Source: Nitrosospira multiformis
GTDB taxonomy: Bacteria; Pseudomonadota; Gammaproteobacteria; Burkholderiales; Nitrosomonadaceae
DNA: 37,975 nt
NCBI RefSeq assembly: GCF_003050865.1
Contig: NZ_QAOK01000029.1
Span: forward strand, 1 to 37,975
Direction of reading: 5' to 3'
Of the stretch, positions 8,101 through 13,749 are shown in pieces (positions within the stretch are counted from its first letter, which is position 1; each line of letters opens with the position of its first letter). The notes under the pieces are model-generated. The model did no database searches. It saw only the letters and a list, made by a program, of their open reading frames with translations, and was not told the DNA's origin. The position numbers were made by a program, and so were the translations under genes.

Positions 8101-10572
8101 ATGCATGGTCATCACCAGGATATGCTCATCCTGCGTCAGCCGGATCAGGACTACTCGCAGCAATGGGCCCTGTGTCAGATCGAAGGGGGCGGAAATGATC
8201 TGGTCGGCCTCCTCTTTCGCACGCGCTTCACGCGCAAGGGCAGGAGTGTCGCCCAGATCGATGTGTGGGATATGCAACCGCACTGCCAGTTGGATCACCT
8301 GCTCCACGGAACCCTCCGCTCCTGTCCGGAAAACGGTACGCAAGGATTCGTGACGCGCGACCAGCCCATCAAGGCTGGTCTGCAACGCCTGCGCGTCCAG
8401 GGGACCCGACAATCGCAACGCCTGCTTGATGTGATATGCGGTGGATGGCCGGTCCAGTTGCCAAAGGAACCAGAGACGCTGTTGACCAAAGGAGAGCGGT
8501 GCCACATCGGCTGCTCCAATCCTCTTTGCGGTGGAAAGAATGCTGATGCTGGCAGTGCGTCTGGGAGTGCCAACAGACAGTACGCGCTTGATTTCCTCTG
8601 CGCACTCGCACAACTTTGGATTCTCGAACAGACTGCGGAGCGTGAAATCGATCTGCCAATGCTCAGCAATACGCGCCACAGCCTGAACTGCCGAGAGTGA
8701 ACTTCCGCCGCTGGCAAAAAAATGATCCTCGCGCCCCAGCGCACGGCGATTCAATACCGTTTCCCAGATGCCCGCGAGCGAAATTTCGACGTCATCCGTC
8801 AACGTGGGTACGGGCCGCCCGCTGCCACCCAGCACGAAATTGCCAAACTCATAGATGGCATACGCGTCAAGGGTGCGTTCGCGCCAGCCTTGGCGACAGG
8901 CGGTGCGCTGCAATTTTCCGCTGGAAGTTTTGGGCAATCCTCCCGGATTCAGTAGTACCACCACCGAAAGTGGCTCGTGGCAGCTTCCGCTCACGGCCTC
9001 ACTCAACGCCTGCACCAAAGTTTCAACGGCGATAAGCTTCTGCATGCCGCGGGATATCTCCACGGCCATGCCGATTCCTTCCCCGTTTTCGGTTTCTACC
9101 GAAAACGCGGCCACCCTTCCCTTCCGGGCGGCCTCCACCTCATCCTCGACCATTTGCTCGAGGTCCTGCGGGTAGACGTTCTGCCCCCTTATGATGATGA
9201 GATCCTTGCGCCTTCCTGCAATGTATAACTGTCCATCATGTATGAAGCCAAGGTCTCCGGTGCGCAGCCACCGTCCCCCCTCGTGGGAAACAAAAGTTTC
9301 GGCTGTCTCCTCTGGTTTTCGCCAGTAGCCGCAGGCCAGGCTGGCACCATCTGTCCAGATCTCCCCGATCGTACCATCGGGCAACTGGACACCTGTTTCC
9401 GGGTCTACAACCCTCACCGTATGACCGGAAGCCGGCACACCGCAAGCTACCAGAGAGGTTCCCGGCTCTGCCACTCCGGCTCTGCCTTGCGCAAGCATCT
9501 GGGTAGAGAAGCAATGTGCCTCCATGCCGTCTCCACGCGTCCCGCCGGTGACAAAAAGCGTTGCTTCGGCCAGGCCGTAACAGGGATAAATTGTGCCAGG
9601 TGGAAATCCTGCCGGTGCGAAGCGTTCGATAAATGCTTTCATCGTTTCCCGGCGTACCGGTTCGGCACCCGAAAAGGCGACACGCCAGCTCGACAAGTCG
9701 AGCTCTTGTAGCTGAGCATCGCTTACCCGGTCCGCACAGAGTTGAAACGCAAAATTGGGCGCACCACTCACCGTCGCACGGTAGTGCGAAATGGCTTTCA
9801 ACCATCGTACCGGTCGTTCGATAAAAAACCGGGGTGTCATCAGCACGACAGGAATGCCCCGATGGATGGGTTGCAGCAAGCCGCCGATCAGTCCCATATC
9901 GTGATACAGCGGCAACCAGCTCACGAATATGTCGTTTGCATTGATCGACATACCCTCCTCGAACACCCTCGTATTTGTCATCAGGCTGCCGTGGCTCACC
10001 ATTACCCCTTTAGGCGTGGATGTAGACCCCGAGGTATATTGCAAAAACGCGATATCTCCCTCTTTGGGAAAATATTCACGCCATGCGAAGGCGTTATCGC
10101 ATTTCACCGTGTCCACAGTCAGCACGGTCGCATAAGAAGAAAACTGTTCCACCGCGGTACGAGCAATCAAGGGCATGATTTCGCTCGTGGTCAATATGCA
10201 GCGTGCCTCAGCATCGGCTGCAATGGCGAGCAGGCGTGCCAGATGCCGTTCTCGCACCATCTCCGGCGGGAAAACGGGCACAGCGATGAGTCCTGCATAA
10301 AGACAGGCAAAGAAGCCGATTACGTAATGCTCATCATTTTCCATGAGCAACAGGGCGCGCTCGCCTGCCGAAAAACGGTCCTGCAAAATGGCTGCGAGTG
10401 CACGAACATGTTGATCCAGTGTTGTGTAGTCGAACGCTTTTTCCACGGCTCTCTCGCCTTCTTGGCCCATTACCGTCAAGGCGAGGTCTGTGGGACGTGC
10501 CAACGCGAGACTACGGAGATGCGTCACCAGGTTTTGCGGGTAAACGCGGTGAAAAATTGACCTTGGCGTCAT
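5164..10572 (-). CDS. Hybrid fatty acyl-AMP ligase / NRPS (FAAL-ACP-C-A-PCP)
   Basis: 1802 residues from the ATG at 10572; a TTG five codons earlier (10587) is also possible, but GAAAGG lies well placed before the ATG. The order is: FAAL-type adenylation domain (about 1-570; YTSGSTSTPKG, the FAAL-like SWLPLYHDMGLIGG, YGLAEATLF); carrier protein (about 600-670, FFASGGSSL); condensation domain (about 690-1120, intact HHIISDG at 824-830); amino-acid adenylation domain (about 1180-1680, YTSGSTGRPKG, NAYGPTET, YRTGDRVRW, LNPNGKVDR); carrier protein (about 1695-1765, LGGHSL). The FAAL should activate a free fatty acid and load it on the first carrier, and the condensation domain should acylate the amino acid held by the second. 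By alignment to the GrsA pocket I read the specificity residues as D-A-E-H-I-G-A-I-T-K, which I cannot assign to a substrate. A His-rich linker joins the C and A domains. Confidence 0.97.
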   Translation of the reverse strand: MTPRSIFHRVYPQNLVTHLRSLALARPTDLALTVMGQEGERAVEKAFDYTTLDQHVRALAAILQDRFSAGERALLLMENDEHYVIGFFACLYAGLIAVPVFPPEMVRERHLARLLAIAADAEARCILTTSEIMPLIARTAVEQFSSYATVLTVDTVKCDNAFAWREYFPKEGDIAFLQYTSGSTSTPKGVMVSHGSLMTNTRVFEEGMSINANDIFVSWLPLYHDMGLIGGLLQPIHRGIPVVLMTPRFFIERPVRWLKAISHYRATVSGAPNFAFQLCADRVSDAQLQELDLSSWRVAFSGAEPVRRETMKAFIERFAPAGFPPGTIYPCYGLAEATLFVTGGTRGDGMEAHCFSTQMLAQGRAGVAEPGTSLVACGVPASGHTVRVVDPETGVQLPDGTIGEIWTDGASLACGYWRKPEETAETFVSHEGGRWLRTGDLGFIHDGQLYIAGRRKDLIIIRGQNVYPQDLEQMVEDEVEAARKGRVAAFSVETENGEGIGMAVEISRGMQKLIAVETLVQALSEAVSGSCHEPLSVVVLLNPGGLPKTSSGKLQRTACRQGWRERTLDAYAIYEFGNFVLGGSGRPVPTLTDDVEISLAGIWETVLNRRALGREDHFFASGGSSLSAVQAVARIAEHWQIDFTLRSLFENPKLCECAEEIKRVLSVGTPRRTASISILSTAKRIGAADVAPLSFGQQRLWFLWQLDRPSTAYHIKQALRLSGPLDAQALQTSLDGLVARHESLRTVFRTGAEGSVEQVIQLAVRLHIPHIDLGDTPALAREARAKEEADQIISAPFDLTQGPLLRVVLIRLTQDEHILVMTMHHIISDGASMQVLLDELAVGYLADAQGQLPQFDPLPIRYADYAGWQRSWLEAGEKDRQLIYWRGCLGTEHPVLELPADHPRRPVANYQAARHSFDLTPDVLSRLRSLAQRPDNHSATLFMALMAGFQALLYRLTGQRDIRVGVPVANRNRIETRGIVGFFVNTQVLRGKVDGRMALSTLLAQVREAAIDAQAHQDLPFEQLVEALQPERSLSRTPLFQVTLNHLVSDRRKLDQIKGLKIVDYPLGEQAAQFELTLETIESPDGNVRASFIYASELFDTRTIERLGRQYVVLLRAMVGQPEIPIGDVPLLSESDMAQLGAWGAWGANAVAHLSGSALFDQSAHPVAHKAVHHAAHEPVHRRIERQAEEHPNVCALIFNDTEITYQELNRRSNRLAHHLIALGVKAEVKVGITVERSIEMIVGLLGILKAGGAYVPLDPDYPRERLDYLVEDSGIRLLLTHSPLRNRIPDSEKLSVLELDGAGVKGVAETNPEITLHPDNLAYVIYTSGSTGRPKGVGVSHGPLAMHLAAIREIYDVRPGDRELMFFSMNFDAAAEQWITPLCEGATLVLSSTRDLAGDGFVDRIGKHSITTLHLPPAYLRMLLPLMQGGATSVRTCIAGGEAWFAADLAATQAALPQARLVNAYGPTETIITPAAWVAHASETAEAGILHEFAPIGRAVGDRKLYVLDEDLNVVPPGCAGELYIGGTGLARGYLNRPGLTADRFVADPFAPDGSRLYRTGDRVRWRNEDNGGQLEYLGRLDHQIKLRGFRVELGEIEGQLLAQPGVREAAVVAKESRNGMRLIAYVASHHGVTLNASMLKTALAAVLPDYMLPGSFVLLDSLPLNPNGKVDRQALPLPLAEQIDEAAYQAPVNAVETMISEIWAEVLELPRVGLHNNFFDLGGHSLLLIKVQCKLEEQLKTRIAIIDLFRYTTVASLAKFLGQEDRQADKERLPLQRHQERAQRQRATFIQRRLRAGRTH

Positions 10573-10608
10573 AGTGAAACCTTTCAATGGACTGACTTTG
10601 AAACCTTT

Positions 10609-10947
10609 TCAGGAGTGATCTATCTGGCGAATGGACTGATCGCAAACCTGCGGATATGCAGCCCGACCTTGGCAGGGATCCAGTCTTGACAGGGGAAGCC
10701 GGGATGTCTGTCTCGACACTTCACGGCTTTTCCCCTGAGTTGAAGCCCGGTCATGAGTCTGGAATGCCAGGGCCGCTGCATAGCCATCGGTACCGGGGGG
10801 GGGGGGGAAATCATGCGCGCTCTCGTAAGCCTCATCATCCCGGGGCACCGACAGCCCAACATCAAACTCGAGCAACCACACTTCGATGCCACCCGGAATG
10901 CGCTCGGGCAGCGATAAGCGCCTTAGGGGATACCTTAAGGAATACAT
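10609..10947 (-). pseudogene. Possible remnant of a phosphopantetheinyl transferase gene (uncertain)
   Basis: The 360 bp between the thioesterase and the NRPS hold one open frame of 112 codons. Its start overlaps the thioesterase end by 13 bases, as a real operon gene might. The first about 45 residues include PGGIEVWLLEFDVGLS followed by a DDEAYESA stretch. This loosely recalls the N-terminus of Sfp-type phosphopantetheinyl transferases (a hydrophobic VW-L-LD strand, then an LS-DE-A motif). Beyond the C13 tract at 10795-10807 the translation has no recognisable character, and no Sfp core motif (FN-SH, GIDIE, KE) is present in any frame. The space is too short for an intact enzyme (about 230 residues). 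It could equally be untranslated spacer; nothing else convincing was seen here. Confidence 0.25.
10795..10807. repeat. Homopolymer of 13 G (C13 on the coding strand)
   Basis: Thirteen consecutive G on the plus strand, in the spacer between the thioesterase gene and the FAAL-NRPS start, about 225 bp before that start. On the transcribed strand it is C13 inside the 112-codon open frame and encodes four prolines there. Tracts of this length are prone to slipped-strand changes and to sequencing error. Confidence 0.95.
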
Positions 10948-11696
10948 AAGGACATATCACCAGGTTCTCGATGCGCTTCCTGACATGCTTCCGGATGGTG
11001 CAGCGCCATCCGCTGGACGAGCACGTGAAGAAAAGCCTCTTCGTGCTGCCGGAGAAAAAAATGTCCCCCTTCAAACAGGTCCAGCGAGAAATCTTCTGTG
11101 GTTTCGGATCGCCACGCTTCCAGCTTCGACTCATGAATTTCATCGTCACGGCCCCCAAAAACATGGATCGGCAACGGCAAAGGCAAGGATTGTGCGTAGC
11201 GGAAGCTTGCACAGATGCGGTAGTCAGCGTGCAGCAGGCTGAGCGTCATAGACAATAACTCGGGACTCTCGAACACTTCTTCCGGCGTCCCCTTCTGCTT
11301 GTGCAGATCGGCGATGAGCGACGCGTCGGTATTCTTGTCCGCATAGCGCCGCCAGTCCTGCCGGGAGGGTGCGGCACAGGCTGACACAAACAGGGCAAGA
11401 GGCAAGGCTTTTTCTCTCTTGCGCAGGGAATGGACAATTCCGAAAGCGAGCAGTGCCCCCATGCTGTGTCCGAAGAATGCGTATCGCCGAGGCGGATACG
11501 CCTCGATCTCATCCGTAAGGCGTTCGACCAGTAAAGGGAAGCTTCTCTCGAATGTTTCATCCAGGCGACCTCCCCGGCCCGGCAACTCGATCGGCTCCAC
11601 TTGCACCCAGGAAGGCAGCCTGCGCCGCCAGCGCAAATACATTACTGAGCTCGCGCCCGCGCAAGGCAGTGCGAAAAGCGTCAGAGGTGCAGACAT
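10935..11696 (-). CDS. Type II thioesterase (alpha/beta hydrolase) of the NRPS/PKS cluster
   Basis: 253 residues. The N-terminal FALPCAGASSVMYLRW segment, the nucleophile elbow GHSMGA (near residues 77-82), the Asp in FGGRDDEIHE and the His in FEGGHFFL fit the PF00975 family of stand-alone type II thioesterases. These enzymes clear misprimed or stalled acyl groups from carrier-protein arms and so keep the assembly line working. The ATG at 11696 shares its first base with the last base of the mbtH-like stop (TGATG), so it is probably translationally coupled; a GTG one codon earlier is the only close alternative start. No signal peptide is present, so it should be cytoplasmic. It sits between mbtH and the main NRPS in one minus-strand transcription unit. 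Confidence 0.95.
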   Translation of the reverse strand: MSAPLTLFALPCAGASSVMYLRWRRRLPSWVQVEPIELPGRGGRLDETFERSFPLLVERLTDEIEAYPPRRYAFFGHSMGALLAFGIVHSLRKREKALPLALFVSACAAPSRQDWRRYADKNTDASLIADLHKQKGTPEEVFESPELLSMTLSLLHADYRICASFRYAQSLPLPLPIHVFGGRDDEIHESKLEAWRSETTEDFSLDLFEGGHFFLRQHEEAFLHVLVQRMALHHPEACQEAHREPGDMSLCIP

Positions 11697-11926
11697 CACC
11701 TGGCTTCAACTGAACATTGTTCGTCCATGAAGCGCCTCAGGCTGAGGGGACGCATATCCGTCCACACTTTCTCTACATGTTCGAGGCAGGTTTTCTTGTC
11801 TCCCAGCACCCCGATGTCATGCCATCCTCCCGGAATGGCTTTCCACTCCGGCCAGATGGAGTACTGCTCTTCATGATTGACCAGCACGCGAAACGTCCCG
11901 TCTTCGCGGTCGAAGCAACTTGTCAT
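11696..11926 (-). CDS. MbtH-like protein (NRPS adenylation-domain partner)
   Basis: 76 residues. The family signature is clear: [19 protein letters not shown] near residues 17-35, then [18 protein letters not shown] near 46-63, with the two conserved tryptophans expected to pack against an adenylation domain. MbtH-like proteins bind NRPS A domains and aid their folding or activity. Here the likely client is the A domain of the downstream FAAL-NRPS and any in the partial NRPS. It is the first gene of the assembly-line operon, with a GGGGAA ribosome binding site before the ATG at 11926. An iron-starvation type promoter lies about 110 bp upstream. It overlaps the thioesterase start by one base. 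Confidence 0.97.
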   Translation of the reverse strand: MTSCFDREDGTFRVLVNHEEQYSIWPEWKAIPGGWHDIGVLGDKKTCLEHVEKVWTDMRPLSLRRFMDEQCSVEAR

Positions 11927-11945
11927 GTTTGTTCTTCCCCTTATG

Positions 11946-11997
11946 TCTGTAAACAGATGGCGTTCCAGATTCCCTGGACGAATTCCAATGATTGGAA
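11946..11997 (-). promoter_or_regulatory. Leader of the mbtH operon with three short inverted repeats
   Basis: Between the predicted promoter and the mbtH start lie three inverted repeats: TTCCAAT-g-ATTGGAA at 11983-11997 (perfect, 15 bp), TCCAG-attcc-CTGGA at 11964-11978, and TCTGT-aa-ACAGA at 11946-11957. The first is symmetric enough to be an operator for a dimeric regulator. The others could form small RNA hairpins. No known riboswitch was recognised. Function is unproven. Confidence 0.45.
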
Positions 11998-12033
11998 ATG
12001 CGTCTTAATCTTATTTGGAATCTTGTTCAGCTA

Positions 12034-12058
12034 GACGAATAAGGATTCGAAGAATTTA
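12034..12058 (-). promoter_or_regulatory. Iron-starvation box: ECF-sigma promoter for the mbtH-NRPS-PKS operon
   Basis: On the minus strand TAAAT (12058-12054) is followed after exactly 16 bases by CGTC (12037-12034). This equals the TAAAT-N16-CGT iron-starvation box of PvdS-dependent promoters and fits the similar TAAA-N17-CGTC described for OrbS. Transcription should start near 12025, leaving a leader of about 100 nt before mbtH. A PvdS/OrbS-like sigma factor is encoded 1.1 kb away, which makes the match meaningful. Confidence 0.7.
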
Positions 12059-12201
12059 GGAAAATGACTGATAGCCTGCAGGGTTTTTGATCAAAGCCAG
12101 TTGAACTGAAATCTGATACCCATCGGCAGTGCGGGCAATTCAGTTGGGGTCACCTAGTCAAGGAGGCGATCACTAGCAGAACGTTTCGGGTGGTCGTAAC
12201 G

Positions 12202-12666
12202 ATGAGACTGTGCCAGGCGGCAGCAGCAGAGCCGGGCTTCCTACGCCTTACGCTCATTCCTTTGAAAATTATGCATCGTTTGTCGACGCATTTGGCGGCT
12301 GTAGACTTTTCCTGGCGGACCAGGGTTGGCGCAGGTATAGCCATAACACATGGCTGGGGGCTGGTTGTGAATCCAGGCGCAAGGATTGGTAATAACGTAA
12401 CCCTTTTTCATGGGGTCACCCTTGGGCGTGATCGCATTTCCCCTGACGGAAATCGTCAAACTGAATATCCCGTCATTGAGGACGAAGTCTGGATCGGACC
12501 CCACGCGATCATCGTCGGAGGAGTAACCATAGGTCGCGGAAGCAGAATCGCAGGAGGCACATTTGTTACAGAGAGCGTCCCTCCTTATTCAATTGTATCG
12601 GGAAATCCCTCTACGATTGTTAAAACGAACTGTACGCCGGATGTAATGAATCCCGCTCCCCTCTGA
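12202..12666 (+). CDS. Left-handed beta-helix acetyltransferase, serine O-acetyltransferase-like
   Basis: 154 residues from the ATG at 12202; a GTG at 12190 adds four. The core ITHGWGLVVNPGARIGNNVTLFHGVTLGR followed by VIEDEVWIGPHAIIVGGVTIG-GSRIAGGTFV is a run of hexapeptide repeats of the CysE type. The His in the first segment and the glycine-rich turns are as expected for CoA-dependent acetylation. The long helical N-terminal domain of classical CysE is missing, so it is the short form also found in polysaccharide and secondary-metabolite loci. An ideal AAGGAGG stands at 12160-12166, but no start codon in any frame follows at a usable distance; the gene may have lost its original 5' end. 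It is the only plus-strand gene between the sigma/anti-sigma genes and mbtH. The substrate is unknown; true serine acetylation or tailoring of the peptide are both possible. Confidence 0.8.
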   Translation: MRLCQAAAAEPGFLRLTLIPLKIMHRLSTHLAAVDFSWRTRVGAGIAITHGWGLVVNPGARIGNNVTLFHGVTLGRDRISPDGNRQTEYPVIEDEVWIGPHAIIVGGVTIGRGSRIAGGTFVTESVPPYSIVSGNPSTIVKTNCTPDVMNPAPL

Positions 12667-12725
12667 TAAGACGCATGAATCATTCAGAGATATTGCATAT
12701 TGGTACCCGTTTTATCTCTTCGTCA

Positions 12726-12938
12726 TCAATCCTCGGCAGGCGGTTCAAAGGGTGGAACAAGACCGGTGATGAGCCAGAGACGGGAGGCCTCGTCGTAGGC
12801 CTTTCTATGTGCCGGATTCATGTTCAACCAACCGATCAGCTCTTCCCATTCAGCGGGGCTGAGTGACTCGTGCTCACGTATTACCCACTCGACTGCTGTA
12901 TGCCACACCTGATCCGAATCCTGGTCCTCTGAATTCGC
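12726..12938 (-). CDS. Short FecR/PupR-type sigma regulator, DUF4880 domain only
   Basis: About 70 residues from a GTG at 12938, which has AAGGTG before it. A TTG at 13016 would give 96 residues but has no visible binding site. The sequence VWHTAVEWVIREHESLSPAEWEELIGWL, then NPAHRKAYDEASRLW, matches the DUF4880 N-terminal domain of FecR anti-sigma factors, the part that contacts the ECF sigma factor. The transmembrane helix and periplasmic FecR domain are absent and no continuation is found downstream, so it should be a soluble cytoplasmic protein unable to sense an outer-membrane receptor. It lies 150 bp after the sigma factor on the same strand, or 73 bp if the TTG start is used, and is probably co-transcribed. 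It could be a trimmed anti-sigma (or pro-sigma) factor or a degenerate leftover. Confidence 0.75.
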   Translation of the reverse strand, partial: ANSEDQDSDQVWHTAVEWVIREHESLSPAEWEELIGWLNMNPAHRKAYDEASRLWLITGLVPPFEPPAED

Positions 12939-13057
12939 CACGGTTTCACCTTGATGTTCCCCCGATGAATCTTCGAATTCATCGATTTTCCACAGTTTTA
13001 AACTTACCCGAAACAAGTATAGCGGATACCGCTGTGCAAGTGCTTCCAGGCGGTGGG

Positions 13058-13082
13058 AGTGATCAAGCTGGCAGTGATCAAG
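13058..13082. repeat. Two direct copies of AGTGATCAAG, 15 bp apart
   Basis: The 10-mer AGTGATCAAG occurs at 13058-13067 and 13073-13082, between the sigma-factor stop and the anti-sigma-like gene. Close by, AGCGG-ata-CCGCT at 13021-13033 forms a short inverted repeat. This may be a local duplication; no function can be assigned. Confidence 0.7.
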
Positions 13083-13089
13083 TGGGGGA

Positions 13090-13599
13090 CTAGGTGGATT
13101 GGAGAGCAGCGCGGCAATGGTCTATTGCCTCGTGGATCAGGATATTCACCAGGGATGTCGAGATAGCCAGTTCGGCAGCGATGGCGCGATGCGTCTGCCC
13201 TTCCAGACGATGGAGTTCAAAAGCGCGCCTCGTCCGCTCCGGAAGTTCCGATATTGCTTTTGCAACCAGTTTCAGATGCTCGCGGCTGATGACTGTGGCT
13301 TCGGGCATTCCGATGTGGGATGGCACATGCAACCCGCCGTCTTCGCCCTCGAAAAGATTCAATTCGAATGAAATGCGCCGATGATGATCGATGGCAAGAT
13401 TGCGAACCATCTGGAACAGGTATGCCACAGGCTGCTTGACATGGAATACTGCCGCTGCTTCCGATACTTTGAGATATGCATCCTGCACCACGTCCTCCGC
13501 CCGCTCGGGATTACCGAGAATCTTGAGCGCCGCCCAGCGCAACTGGGACCGATGAGCCATGAAAACTTCGCTCAGTTCAATCTGCTCTTCGACAATCAT
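13090..13599 (-). CDS. PvdS/OrbS-like ECF RNA polymerase sigma factor (iron starvation)
   Basis: 169 residues from the ATG at 13599 (GGAG 8 bases before it); an upstream TTG at 13635 is less likely. Region 2 reads PERAEDVVQDAYLKV, then QPVAYLFQMVRNLAIDHHRR; region 4 reads ISELPERTRRAFELHRLEGQT, then AISTSLVNILIHEAIDHCRAA. The combination VQDAYLKV / YLFQMVRNLAIDH / STSLVN-LIHEA--HCR is the iron-starvation branch of ECF sigma factors, as in PvdS and OrbS, which transcribe siderophore synthesis genes. The gene is divergent from the efflux operon. Its predicted promoter overlaps a Fur-box-like palindrome, so it should be made when iron is scarce. Likely targets are the TAAAT-N16-CGTC element before mbtH and possibly unseen transport genes. 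Unlike classical FecI it is followed only by a minimal FecR-like protein. Confidence 0.93.
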   Translation of the reverse strand: MIVEEQIELSEVFMAHRSQLRWAALKILGNPERAEDVVQDAYLKVSEAAAVFHVKQPVAYLFQMVRNLAIDHHRRISFELNLFEGEDGGLHVPSHIGMPEATVISREHLKLVAKAISELPERTRRAFELHRLEGQTHRAIAAELAISTSLVNILIHEAIDHCRAALQST

Positions 13600-13636
13600 C
13601 ACCGCATCTCCACAGAAAGCATATAATAATAACAAT

Positions 13637-13655
13637 AACGAGAACTATTCTTATT
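13637..13655. promoter_or_regulatory. Fur box between the sigma-factor and efflux operons
   Basis: The 19 bp at 13637-13655, reading AACGAGAACTATTCTTATT, form an imperfect palindrome. They differ at about three positions from the AATGAGAATnATTCTCATT form of the Fur consensus, and the flanks extend the A/T-rich symmetry. The site overlaps the -10 of the predicted sigma-gene promoter and touches the -35 of the divergent promoter, so iron-loaded Fur could silence both directions. Confidence 0.7.
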
Positions 13656-13681
13656 ATCATATAGCAATTTCTATTTTACAA
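13653..13681 (-). promoter_or_regulatory. Sigma-70 type promoter of the ECF sigma gene
   Basis: On the minus strand, TTGTAA (13681-13676), 17 bases, then GATAAT (13658-13653). The -10 matches five of six consensus bases and the -35 four of six. It lies about 55 bp before the chosen ATG and is overlapped by the Fur-box-like palindrome. Confidence 0.6.
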
Positions 13682-13682
13682 T
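13654..13682 (+). promoter_or_regulatory. Divergent sigma-70 type promoter for the efflux operon
   Basis: On the plus strand, TTATCA (13654-13659), 17 bases, then TACAAT (13677-13682), about 68 bp before the outer-membrane factor ATG. The -35 is a partial match and touches the Fur-box-like site, suggesting shared iron control with the sigma gene. Confidence 0.45.
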
Positions 13683-13749
13683 ATGGATTAACTTCCGGTT
13701 CCGAAGGATATAGCGAATATCCTCACTTCTCGGATCGGCTTGAACCGAA

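Noticed and set aside
9742-10560. 272-codon plus-strand open frame opposite the FAAL domain
   Set aside because: No motif and no start signal. The minus strand encodes a complete FAAL.
12120-12190. Upstream extension of the acetyltransferase to an ATG at 12064
   Set aside because: An in-frame TGA at 12088 separates it from the gene.
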